From assembly GCF_018446385.1 (NCBI RefSeq), contig NC_055996.1, positions 18,401,317-18,465,316 of the forward strand: a stretch of DNA of 64,000 nt, read 5' to 3'. The position numbers and the translations under genes are program-made. Below, one piece after another: positions 24,831-36,058 of the stretch. The notes below the pieces were generated by a model. It saw only the letters and a list, made by a program, of their open reading frames with translations. It had not been told where the DNA came from and ran no database searches. This DNA comes from Zingiber officinale. Lineage: Eukaryota; Streptophyta; Magnoliopsida; Zingiberales; Zingiberaceae. Position 1 is the stretch's first letter. Every line of letters begins with the position of its first letter.

Positions 24831-25710
24831 ACTTGTTAAAAGTCAATGCAAAGCGAAAGACAGTAAAGAAACTAGCACGCAGTTGGTTACTTGGTTTGTA
24901 ATCCGATGACTACTACTTCAAGGCCCATGCCCCCTTGGGATGTATCCGATGGCCAATTCACTAAACATCGAACCTCAAATACAAATGAAGAAAGTGTAAT
25001 TAATTACACTTTCTTATGCCAAAACAATAGTAAATAACTTAAAATATTACTAACGATTGTAGTAGTTGAAGATCGTAGTTCGAGGTTAGTGTCGTTCTAA
25101 CTGTACCAATTGGGCGTAGCAGAGTTACAATACAACAATAGCGCAGGAAGACGATGTAGCAGAATGAGCTTGAAAGCTTATGAAGAATTAGTGTTAAAAT
25201 ATGTAGTCAATCCTCCCTTTTATACTACATTGGAGGCCCCTCCAATGACCCAAGGTACCTCCACCAACTCTAATTTGATCCCAAGTATTCAGCGTTTATC
25301 CATTTGGGGGTGCCTCCATCGCTTCAATGTTATCAACTCCAAAGCACCTCTAATCAACCTAGGGCGCTTCCAATGCTAAAACTGTAGGACCAGAAAGATG
25401 CTAGAGGGGGGTGAATAGCGATCGTCTAAAATCTATAGCGAATTAAATCGAAGTACGCAACGAAATAATAAAAGAAGAAAACAAGAAGGAAGAGGACAAA
25501 CCAAGCGCTAACACAAGTGGTGTTTACTTGGTTCAGAGCCTTCGACGACTCCTACTCCAAGGTTCGCACTCACCGAGTGCTTTCATTGGGCAACCCACTA
25601 ATAGTTCGAATAGTTACAAATTAAGTGCAAAAATTATATATGAAAACTACCGACAACAAATAAAACTAAGTAAAGTTGAAGTCCGGTTGTCGGTGGAGCG
25701 TTGCAGCATC
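24831..25710 (-). repeat. Two abutting TGTAGGA-family LTR fragments
   Basis: About 24831-25382 and 25383-25710 share the phrase 'ttacttggtt...tgactactact.caagg' with 21265-21300 and 29050-29100. The second begins TGTAGGACCAGAAAGATGC and has the 'aggggggtgaatag' block. It is interrupted by the copia solo LTR and resumes at 28386. Confidence 0.55.
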
Positions 25711-28380
25711 TGTTAGAGTGTATACTAAAAGCCTAGCTTTTGGTATAAACATTTATCTAGAAATAAGAATCACATTGGTCAAATGTCTACATTTATGATA
25801 AATGTAGTTGTTCAATTAATTTATATTGTAGATAACATGGTGTGTGGTGTCACACACAGAAGATCATGTTATCGGTTTCCTTATAAATTATAAACAGTAG
25901 CTCACGACTAAAATGGAAAGGAACAAACCATTGGAAGGTCGTAGTGTAATTATGTATTAGTTTATCTTAACTATATAATTACACTAGTACACTTAGAGTG
26001 TATTGAGTAGGACCATTAGAGGTCGTTTCTTTTATACTGACTTTATAAAGAAACAAAGACCTCAGTTATTATGGAAGTGTGTGCTCTTAATCCTAATATA
26101 ATAACAAGCACATATATTTGATATTTATTTCTTTAATTTATCAATGGGTGAGATTTAGTTCGATGAATCAATAAGCCCGATAAGTTGGGGAATGATATCA
26201 CTTATAGTGTGTGTTGTTGATTATAGAAGGAAACTGTGTCCTAGTGATCTAGGTTGAGAATGTCCCCAAGAGGAGCTCATAAGGATTGTCATGTGAAACC
26301 CTGCAGGTGGACTTAGTCCGACATGACGATGAAGTTGAGTGGTACTACTCTTGGAGCTAGATATTAATTAAGTGAGTTGTCAGTAACTTACTTAATTAGT
26401 GGACATTTGTTATCTTAAACACAGGGAGACTAACACACTCATAATAAGAAGGAGCCCAAAATGTAATTTGGGATTGGTGCGGTAGTTCAATAATAGTTCT
26501 TTAGTGGAATGAATTATTATTGATGAAATTAAGTTGTGTGTTCGGGGTGAACACGGGAAGCTTAATTTCATCGGGAGACCAAAACCAATTCCTCCTCTCG
26601 GTCCCTATCGTAGCCTCTTGTATATAGAGATGTATACCCACCACATACCCACCTTCTTACCCATCCAATGGGGCCGGCCAAGCTAGCTTGGAACCCAAGC
26701 TAGGGCCAAGTTCAAGTGGATGAGTTAGGTGGCCGGCCAAAGCTTGGGTCCCAAGCTTAGGTGGCCGGCCACTAGAATATTAAAAAGGATTTTTATTAAA
26801 ATTATTTCTTATGTGGATATCATGATTTTAAAAGAGAGTTTAAAAATTAAAAATTTCCTTTTATAACTTTCTACAAAAGATTAAGAGAAGAGATTAATCT
26901 CTTTCCTTATTTGTAGTTTAAAAGGATGGTTTTAATTTTTGGTAAAAACTTTCCTTATTTGTAAATCATCTACAGGTTTAAAAGAGAGTTTAAAATTTGA
27001 AATCTTTCCTTATTTGATGATTAAAGGTGGATTTTAAATTTTAAGAAAACTTTCCTTTTTAATCATGTTCATAATTTAAAAGAGAGTTTAAAATTAAATA
27101 TTCTCTTTTATAAGTTTCTACAAAAGATTAAGAAAAGATTTGATATCTTTCCTTATTTGTAGATTAAAAGAGATTTTAATTTTTAGAGATAACTTTCTTT
27201 TTATCCACATGTTTAAAAGAAAAATTTTAATTTATAAAATTTCCTTTTTATTAACCAATCATGAAGGGATAAAATTATTGGAGAAATTTTTATAAATTTC
27301 TAGAAACAAATTAGGAAGTTTTAATTTTTGTTTTAATTAAAACTTTCCTTGATTTGTGGATTGTAGGTGGCCGGCCAAATAAGTTGGAAAAAGGAAATTA
27401 ATTTTTAATTAATTAATTTTTCTTTTTCATGGCAAAAGAATTAAGGAAGGTTTTATTAATTTTTCCTTATTTGCCAAGACCAAGGATTATAAAAGAGAGG
27501 ATAGAGGAGGCTTCATGGTGTACAACTCTATTCTTTTTCTTCCTCTCTTTTCCTTGATGGTGTGGCCGGCCCTTCCTTCTTCTCTTCTTCTTCTCTTTGT
27601 GGCCGAACCTCTTCATGCTCATGGAGTTTTAATTGGTGGCCGGATCTAGCTTGAAGAAGAAGGAGAGAAAGCTTATATCCCTAGGAGCTTGGTTGGTGGA
27701 AAAGATCTTCATCTTTTGGAAGCTTTGTGCTTGGCCGAAATTTGAAGAAAGGAGAAGGTGCTTTGGTGGTTTCTCATCTCGGAAGATCGTTGCCCACACA
27801 ACGTCCGAGGTTAGAAGAGGAATACGGTAGAAGACCAAGAGGTCTTTCTAAAAGGTATAACTAGTAATTTTTCTTTCCGCATCATACTAGTTATTTTTGG
27901 AAATTATACCAAATACAAGAGGCATGCGATTCTAGTATTTCGAATATGTTTTTCGATGTTGTGTTCTTTTGTTTTCTTTTTCCTTGTGATTTGATTGTTC
28001 TTTTCGGTTAACCTAAAGTTATTTTAGGAAATTAAATATTAGCTTTCTATAAAAGGTTTTGTCTAGTCGGTGGTGGTTGCTCCCATATCCAAGAAGGCCA
28101 TGTGCCTCGCCACGTCAGTACTGGGAACCAATTATGGAAATTAATATTTAATGGAATTAATAACTTAAGGAGACTTGGGTCGAACGTGTTAAGTTCCGCA
28201 GGAGATCCAAGTCAAAACCTAAAAGAACAAATAGATTAAGTTTTGGATCAAACGTGTTAAGTTCCGCAGGCGATCCAAAATTTAATTTAAAAGAACACAT
28301 GGTAGCTAGGAAAAGGTTCAGACCTTTGTACAAAATTTTTGTACAGTGGAACCTATAGGTTTTCCGAGTAGCAACCAACA
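25711..28380 (+). mobile_element. Copia solo LTR (TGTTAGAGTGTATACT family), 2,670 bp
   Basis: It begins TGTTAGAGTGTATACT and ends CCGAGTAGCAACCAACA, flanked by the 5-bp duplication GCATC (25706-25710, 28381-28385). It is homologous along its length to the 5' LTR at 57289-59690 and to the minus-strand solo LTR at 43473-46065. Short open frames inside (e.g. near 27633) are not genes. Confidence 0.93.
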
Positions 28381-28385
28381 GCATC

Positions 28386-28946
28386 ATCAGAGCCTTTTTG
28401 AAGCAACACACGAGAATGAAATTTGTAGCAGTTGTTGTTATGAATCTCCTGGTCGAAGGCCTTTATATAGGCTCATTCCAGGCTCCTAGAGCCCCTTTGG
28501 GTGCCTGGACCACGTGACTTGCCCAATTGATGCACTCCATATCAATTTATGGATGAATTTTATGGTCTAGGCACCTAGACCAACTCCAGGCTCCCTGATC
28601 GCTAGGGCGTCCTAGGCACCCGCCCGGGCAAGACTGGTCCGAGTGCCCGGACCAGCTCCGAGCGCCTGGACCAGCTCCGGGCGCCCGGACCTCCTTTTTC
28701 AACTCCTTTTCCTGTAAAAAAAGTGTTAGTCCCGCGCAACAAAAATAGGTTCATCCTACAAAATAAAGTTAGTACAACTCAACATATAAGAGTAGTAATT
28801 AGATCCTGTCTCCTCGAGACCAGGATCTAGTCAAGATCTCAACTTAGGTTTCCCAAATGGATCTAAGTTAGACCGACGCCTACAGTTCCCTCAATGAGGA
28901 ATGCATCCTCACTGGATCTCTCCTCCAATTGCTTACCACCACTTAC
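28386..28946 (-). repeat. Continuation of the TGTAGGA-family LTR fragment
   Basis: It resumes the element begun at 25383 after the solo LTR. It contains the GC-rich 'gcgcctggacc' series and a minus-strand TATA-like motif near 28463. Confidence 0.55.
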
Positions 28947-29640
28947 TGTAGGATCGGAAAGACGCTAGAGAGGGGTGAATAGCAATCGTCGAAAAATCGA
29001 GAGCAAATTAATACAGGTACGCAATAGAAGAAAATAAAACAATGCTAACAAATCAAGTTTTACTTGGTTCGGAGCCTTTGACGACTCATACTCCAAGGCT
29101 CACACTTGTCAAGTTCTTTCATTAGGCAATCCACTAATAATTCACAAAAAGTGTTACAAGAGTTAAGTACAAGAACTGGAAATAAAAGCTACCCACAACA
29201 AAAAAAATATGAAAGTCTTGGTCACCAGTTGTCGGAGGAGCTTCACAGCATCATAGAAGCTTTTTCGGAACACCGAGCAAGAGAGAAACTTATAGTAGTT
29301 GTTGTTCTGAAGCTCCTGGTTGAAGACCTTTAAATTGGTCTATTCCGAGCGCCTAGAACCCCTCCAAGCGCTGGATCACGTGTCTCGGCCAATCGACGCG
29401 CTCCACATCAGCTTAAGGATGATTTTTCGGGTTCAGGCGCCTGGACCGAGTCCGGGCGCCCAGACCGCCAAGGCGCCCCAGGTACCCGCCTGGGCGAGAC
29501 TGCTCGAGGTGCCTGAACTAGCTCCGAGCGCCCCGGAGTCAGGGCGCTCGGACCCCCTTTTCTTCAACAGATTTCTCCTGCAAGAAAAGGTTAATCCATA
29601 TGATAGAAAATATTTTTACCCTGCAAAACAGAGTTAGCGC
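28947..29640 (-). repeat. Second TGTAGGA-family LTR copy, interrupted by a TRIM
   Basis: It starts TGTAGGATCGGAAAGACGC and parallels the copy at 25383-25710 plus 28386-28946. It is cut at 29640 by the TRIM-like element and continues at 30284 to about 30662. Confidence 0.6.
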
Positions 29641-30283
29641 TATTTGGGTTGCAAGGTTACAAATATAGTCCCACATTGAAATACATGAAAAAGATCATGG
29701 GTTTATAAGAAAAAGATATCTTCATTGATATTATGCCTTTTAGGTAGAGCCCAAGAGCAAAATCATAAGGGCTTAGGCCTAAAGTGAACAATATCATACC
29801 ATTGTGGAGATATCTAAATTCTTTTTGATCCTTTAATTGGTATTTGCTCTTCACTGGACTAACTGCCAGAAGAAACACGAGCCATAGCCATGATCCAAGA
29901 TTGAACCATGTGGGTGAAACCTTGAACAAAGTAAGGGAAGCCCTGAGCAGGTCAAGAGTGACCCGATACTTGAGGGGAGGCCTTGAGCAGGTCAAGAGTG
30001 ACCTGATGCTTGAGAGGAGACCCTAAACATGTCAAAAGTGACCCGATGCTTGAGGGGGACCCTGTGATCCTTTGTTTGAGGGGGGATTGTTGGGGTTGCA
30101 AGGTTGCAAACATAGTCCCACATTGAAAACACATGGGAAAGATCATGGGTTTATAAGAAAAAGATTCTCCATTGACATGGGGCCTTTTGGATAGAGCCCA
30201 AGAGCAAAATCATGAGGGCTTAGGCCTAAAGTGGACAATATCATAACATTATAGAGATATCTAAATTCTTTTCGATCATTCGA
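29641..30283 (+). mobile_element. TRIM-like mini-LTR element
   Basis: Two direct repeats of about 195 bp (29641-29836 and 30088-30283) begin TGTTGGGGTTGCAAGG or a mutated form and end near 'aattctttt.gatc'. The ~250-bp middle starts TTGGTATTTGC, a weak match to the initiator-Met tRNA binding site TGGTATCAGAGC. It ends in a purine tract (gaggggggat) just before the second repeat. The middle has direct repeats 'gagcaggtcaagagtgaccc' and no ORF. The flanks AGCGC/AGCAC may be a 5-bp duplication with one change. Comparison with 28740-28800 shows the empty site. Confidence 0.72.
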
Positions 30284-30662
30284 GCACAACATAATAAAAT
30301 ATGAGTAGTAATTAGATCTTGTCTCCCCGAGACCTGCCTACAGTTCCCTCAATAAGAAACGCGTCCTCACTGGATCTCTCATCCAGTTGTTTACCTTCAT
30401 TTACCACTTGTAGTCACTTGACTTGCCTTTGACCCACCAGGTCTTTCTGTAGTTGTCAGGTTCGCAAATCTAACTGGACTTCGGTCGGTTGTCAGGTCCC
30501 GTGGACCCAATCAGACTTCCTACCAAATATCAGACCCGTGGACCTATCTGGACTTCGTACTAGCTATCAGGTCTCACGGACCTAGCTGAATTTTAGCCTG
30601 GTGTCAAATCCTTCAGACCAGTCAACTCCTGCACACTTGGTAGAAGAGTTAGACAAACAATA

Positions 30663-31856
30663 TGTTGGAACCCCAAGGTTGTTTTGATGTGATTAACCAA
30701 GTTAGGTTAGGTCCTATGGTGTTTTAATCTTGTATCTAAGTGTGCAGGAGCTTAGAAACACAAGAAGTCGAGCAAAAGATGCAGCTAGCAAGAAGGACAG
30801 CATGAGAGAGAGCCGACGGGCTCGATGCGTCCGAAGGACGAGGTGCTGCGGAAAAGTACGTGGGCGGACGAGATCAGAAGGAAGCACGCGACATTTCCGA
30901 GAGACGAGAAGTCGGAGCGAAAGGTTGCTCGAGAATGTCAAAATTGGGTTCGGGTGAGCCTTATTTCGGTTGGCTGAAATCACCCAAGCGAGCGGAGCCG
31001 GAGCGGAAGACCCGGATCGAGGCGAGCGGCACCGAAGCAGAGGGTCTGGACCAAAAGTCAACTAAGTTGACTTTAGTGGTCCGGGCGCCCGGAGCGATTC
31101 CGGGCACTTGGAACCGAAGCAAAGGGCCCGAACCAAAAGTCAACTAAGTTGACTTTATCCCCTTCCCAGGTCCTTGGAACCCTCCAAGCACCCCGACTAA
31201 GGCTATAAATACAGCCTTGGTTCAGAAGTTTTTCAATTCAACAAGCAATTGCATATTCTACACTCACTAGGACTTTTCATCACCTAGCTTCATTACTAGG
31301 ATTTCCATCTACCTAGCTTCACTCACTAGGGCTTTTCACCTGGCTTCACTCACGATGACTTTCATTTGCCTAGCTTCACTCACTAAAGATTTTCACCTGG
31401 CTTCACTCACCAAAAATTTTCAACTACCTAGCTTCACTCACTAGGGTTTTTTACCTGGCTTCGCTCACTAGGATTTTTCATCTGCCTAACTTTACTCACT
31501 GGGATTTTTCAACTGTCCAACTTCACTCAACAAAACTTTCACACCAAGTGTCCAGTCAACATTGATCCATTTGGATTTTCTTCTTCTGTCAACCTTCCCG
31601 TTGGTCTTGCCCTTGCCTAGCCTCTAATTAGGACTTCCCAGTCACGTATTCGGTCAATCTTGACCTAGTGACTCTTCTTTACATCAAACTAGTTAAACCT
31701 TGACTAGAGGGGAATTAAACCAATAATCTACCCAAATGGATAATTACACTACAATCTCTATATATTGTCAAATATCAAAACTTAAACATCAAGACTCAAA
31801 CTTGAGCCGACTCAAACTTAGTTAAACTGGTCAATCTTGACCTAGGAAAATTGCAC
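30663..31856 (+). mobile_element. Solo LTR (TGTTGGAACCCC family) with internal tandem array
   Basis: It starts TGTTGGAACCCCAAGG and ends near 'ggaaaattgcac'. CAATA occurs at both edges (30658-30662, 31857-31861) as a likely target duplication. It has a TATA box 'ctataaatac' at about 31203. It shares its 5' ~300 bp with the LTRs of the gag-only element at 32339 and 35620. Confidence 0.65.
31250..31545. repeat. ~28-30-bp tandem array downstream of the LTR TATA box
   Basis: About ten degenerate units of the type cctagcttcactcactagg-g-cttttca sit in the transcribed part of the LTR. Confidence 0.8.
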
Positions 31857-32338
31857 CAATAGGAAGACGATGTATCAAAATGAGCTTGAAAGCTTATGAA
31901 AAATTGGTGTCAAGAGCTGTGGTCGAATCCCCCCCCCCCCCTTATACTGCATTGAAGGCACCTCCAATGATCCAGGGTGCCTCCATCAACTCTAATCTGA
32001 TCCCAAGTATTCAACATTTATCCATTTGGTAGTGACTCCAAAGCTTTGATGTTATCAGCTCCGAGCCACCTCCAATTGACCTAGAGCACCTCCAATGCTC
32101 TTCATCCTCGAAGTTTATCTCCTTTGGGGTGCTTTCATCCATCCAAGATGACTCCAATCAGCTGAGGCTCCTCGAGTATTGTTCATCCAAATTTTATTTT
32201 TTTGCTTAGGTTCCTATAAAACATGTTAGTCCACATAATAAAATTATAAATTAGATCATGTCTGACATAACCAGGATCTAGTCTTAATCTCAACTTAGAT
32301 ATCTAAAATAGATCTTAGTTTGACCTATAAGTACTCTG
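31857..32338 (-). repeat. LTR fragment flanking the gag-only element
   Basis: It begins 'ggaagacgatgtatcaaaatg', homologous to 25137-25200. It has a long C tract at about 31927-31941 and then degenerate LTR text. Confidence 0.5.
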
Positions 32339-33240
32339 TGGTAGTTTTGATATGATCAACCAAGTCAAGTTAGGTCTTTTTATCTTTTGATACCTTATGT
32401 CAAAGTGTGTAGGAACTTAGGAGTACAGGAAGTTGAGCGAAAGACGTAGCTAGCGAGAAGGATGGCATGGGAGAGAGTCGACTGGCTTGGTGCATCCGAG
32501 GGACGAGACACTGCAAAAGAGTACGCTGGCAAATGAGAAGAGAGTGCGCGACATTTTTGAGGGACGTGAAGCTGGATCATAAAATTGCTTGAAAAAGTCA
32601 GAAGATGGGTTCAGGTGAACCCAATTTTGGATGTCGAAATCACCCAAGCGATCGAAGAAGGAGCCAAACCAGTCAGCTGAAGCTAACTAATCCGGGCGTC
32701 TGGACATTCCGGGCGCCCGAACCCCCAGGGCGGCCTAGAGGCACCTCGACTCGGCGATGTTGCGGATAAAAGTCAACAAGGGTCCAGGTGCCCAGAGTTG
32801 TTCCAGGTGCCTAGACCAGAGATGTTTTATCCAGGTTAAGCTGTTGTGATCCGTTGCAACGTAGATAAAGTTTTATCCATGCTCAAGTGCCCAGAAAGCT
32901 TCCAAGCACATGGACCAAGGCTATAAATACAACTCTGGTCTCAGTATTTCAACACAACACTTGTAAACAAATTCTCTTTCTATTCTATTACTTTGTTTGT
33001 GAGCTGTCAATGTTGTAAGAAGCTACTTCGCCTAAAGGAGATTTTAGTAAACTTCATTTACCTTGGATTAGCAATCCTCTGATTATAAATCAAATAAAAA
33101 GATTTGCCTCTTCCTTTCTTGTTAATTAGTTTATTATTAAATAAGTGTATCTTAATTTAGTTTGAAAAGTGGAGAAAGGTTTATTTTTAATTTTAGGCAA
33201 TTCACCACCCCCCCCTCTTGTCAGTCGCAAGGGACCAACA
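32339..33240 (+). repeat. 5' LTR of the gag-only element
   Basis: It starts TGGTAGTTTTGATATGATC and ends GCAAGGGACCAACA. The TATA motif 'ctataaatac' is near 32922. It ends just before the primer-binding site. Confidence 0.75.
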
Positions 33241-33363
33241 AGTGGTATCATAGCCCAACCGCTTCAGAAGGACTAACCGTCGACCGAAACACAGAAGATG
33301 ATAGCTAGACCAAACATCTATCTGCCTAAGTTCTAGGGGGAGTTCGCGATTTGAAAAAAGAAG

Positions 33364-34436
33364 ATGAAGGTATTCTTCAAAACTGACTTTGAATTATTAA
33401 TAATAATGAAGTATGGTTTTATAGCACCGAAGGATCAGCAAGGGAATGACAAAGAAGAACATCAATGGATGAAAAAGGAGCAAGCCGACTTCGCGGCAAA
33501 CGATAAGGTAGAATTTCATCTGCTGAGTATTTTGCTGCCACAAGAATTCAACCGAATCGGAGCCTACAAGTCAGCCAAAGAGCTCTAGGATAAATACCTC
33601 AGAGGCAAAACTCATGAGACGACACCTGCTCTAGAACCAGATCAGTAACCTCCGGTTAGAAGAAGGCGAAACAGTCACACCTTCACTCGAGAATCAAAGA
33701 ACTCATCACCGAACTCACAAATCTCAAAGAAAATGTAACCAATCGAGATTCACTAAGGTATGCTCTTAACGCTTTTCCTAGGACTCCTGAATGGGCAACC
33801 CTAGTAGATGCATATTTCATCTCTAGGGACTTAGAGGTAAGAAATTTAGAGGAATTGTTCTCTACTTTTGAAATTCATGAGTCAAGATATGTAGATCTAA
33901 AGGAGTCAAAGCACAACATTGCCTTAAAGGCAAAAATGGATAAACTAGATTCTGAGGCATCCCTTGACAATGACAAAACAACGTTTCTAGTAAGGAAGTT
34001 CAAAAAAAAAATTTAAAGCTAATAATTTCAATCAAGTGAAGGCCAAGAAAAGGAGAAGAAAAGTAAGATGTTATCAATGCAATGAAGAAGGGTATGTCAA
34101 AGACTATTATCCAAAATTAAAGGAGAAGGACAAGAAGCTGACCCAGATAAAGCACAGAAACCTAAAGGCGACGTGGGACAAAACGTCGTCAGAGTCGGAG
34201 ATCGAAGCCCAGCCAGACTTGTGCTGATGGCAAGTCACCAAGAAGACGATGAAGCAAGTTCATTAAAGGTTACCATCGAGAGCATCAATGAAGGGGGAGT
34301 AACGTCAGAAGAAAATAGCTCTATAAGGAGAGCATCAGATAATGAGATCGACAAAGTAAATCAGGTACGATCTCTACCACCTGATAAGTTATTTAAATTT
34401 ATAAAAATATTGTTGAAAAATTCTTGTAAATTATAA
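33364..34436 (+). pseudogene. Copia-type gag remnant
   Basis: Pieces in several frames read FKTDFELLIIMKYGFIAP, then KYLRGKTHETT, then a zinc-knuckle region CYQCNEEGYVKDYYPKL at about 34066-34116. In a CCHC knuckle the third and fourth ligands should be His and Cys. Both are Tyr here, each explained by one transition. Stops and shifts (e.g. TAG after KSAKEL at 33586-33588) show it is dead. Confidence 0.75.
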
Positions 34437-34439
34437 ATT

Positions 34440-35619
34440 GGAACTATAAAATTTAAAAAGGATAATGATGAATTAAAAATAATCTTATCAACATCTTGTC
34501 GACTAGAAGATTTCGACAAGATTAAAATTAAAAATGAAAAATTGAAAGTAGAAATAGAACATTTTAAGAATTATGCATGCTCATATGTTCAACAAATTAA
34601 AAATTATTCAGGATTTAATTGGTAGTTTAGATATCATAAGGGTCAAATTAGAAAATTATCATCAAAATATATCTCTAGAAAGTTTTTTATTAATCCGGTT
34701 GGAAGGAACCTATATTGGATTCCAAAATCGTGCTTAAATTAAATTTTTATACATGCCATACATTTAAACTGATTTAATTTTTGTTGTTTGCTTAGAATTA
34801 TCTAAGTAAATATTTTCATATAATTTCTTTTGGAAATTAATTAGATATTAATTTAAAATAATAATAATTCCATTTCTTAAATGTAGGAAAATTTTCAACA
34901 TTTTTTATACTGTTGTTTTAATTTTTGTCAAAATTTATCATATTTTCTATCCAAGAAAATATTTTTAATCATTATTGAATTTCTATGAATTATTTATCTA
35001 AATACTAATTTTTAATATTAAAAATTTTTGAAATTGAATTTTAAAAAATTTATTTTTTCTGTAAAAATACTTTCTCTATTACATTCTCAAAAAAATTCAT
35101 AATTTTTTGAGTTAAGAAACTATTTTTAAGCAATTTTTAAAGAAAATATATCTTTATGTAGAAAATAATTTATTATTTCTTAAATTAAATTCAATTTTTT
35201 ATAAAAAATTTATCTCTAGTTTTGATATATCTATTAATCATCATAAAAAAATTTCAAAATTTTTCCATGATTAAAAATATTTTTGAAATTATTTTTTACA
35301 AAAATGGTTTATAAATAATAAAAATCTAGATTTTTGAAATTTAAAGTTCATGATTTTTTTGGATGATAGTCGTTATATTTTTATCCCTTAGACTCTATTT
35401 TGAATTTACTTCAAGTTATTTTTACAGCAACCCCTATTTTTAATATGATCAAAGGAAGAGAATTAGAGGTTAAGTCTAGAGGGAGGGTACATCTTGATTT
35501 TTGCATATTTTTTTTAATTACAAAATTTATACTTGTTACCTTACTGTTATTTGTTTTTATTTTACCCTAACTTAACTTAGATTGCTCCCATCAAAAAGGA
35601 AAAAATTATAAATACCTCG
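34440..35619. other. AT-rich non-coding interior of the gag-only element
   Basis: About 1.2 kb dominated by aattttt/aaaatt runs, with no ORF. A purine stretch near 35597-35606 precedes the 3' LTR and may be the polypurine tract. Confidence 0.6.
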
Positions 35620-36058
35620 TGATAGTTTTGATATGATCAACCAAGTCAAGTTAGGTCCTGTTGTCTTTTGATACCTTATGTCTAAGCGTGCAGGAACTTA
35701 GTAGCATAGAAAGTCGAGCAAAAGACGTAGCTAGCGAGAAGGACAGCACGGGAGAGAGTCGACGAGTTCGGTGCGTCCGAGGGATGGGTGTTGCGGAAGA
35801 GTACACTAGCGGATAAAAAGGAAGCGCAGTGTTTCCAAGGGACGCAAAGCCAGAGCGAAAGATTGCTCGAAAAGGCCGAAAAATGGGTTCGGATGAGCCC
35901 AATTCTGGATGTCCGGAATCACCCAAGCGATCGAAAAAGGAGCCGGAATAGTCAGTTAAAGCTGACTGATCCGAGCACCCGGACCGTTCGAGCGCCCGAA
36001 CATGGTCTAGGTACCCGGACATAGTCTAGGCGCCCAGACCCCCGGGACAACCCTAGGG

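Noticed and set aside
26760..27500. AT-rich segment with repeated 'aaaagagagtttaaaa' blocks looked like a separate satellite
   Set aside because: The same blocks occur in all three copia LTR copies, so they are part of the LTR.
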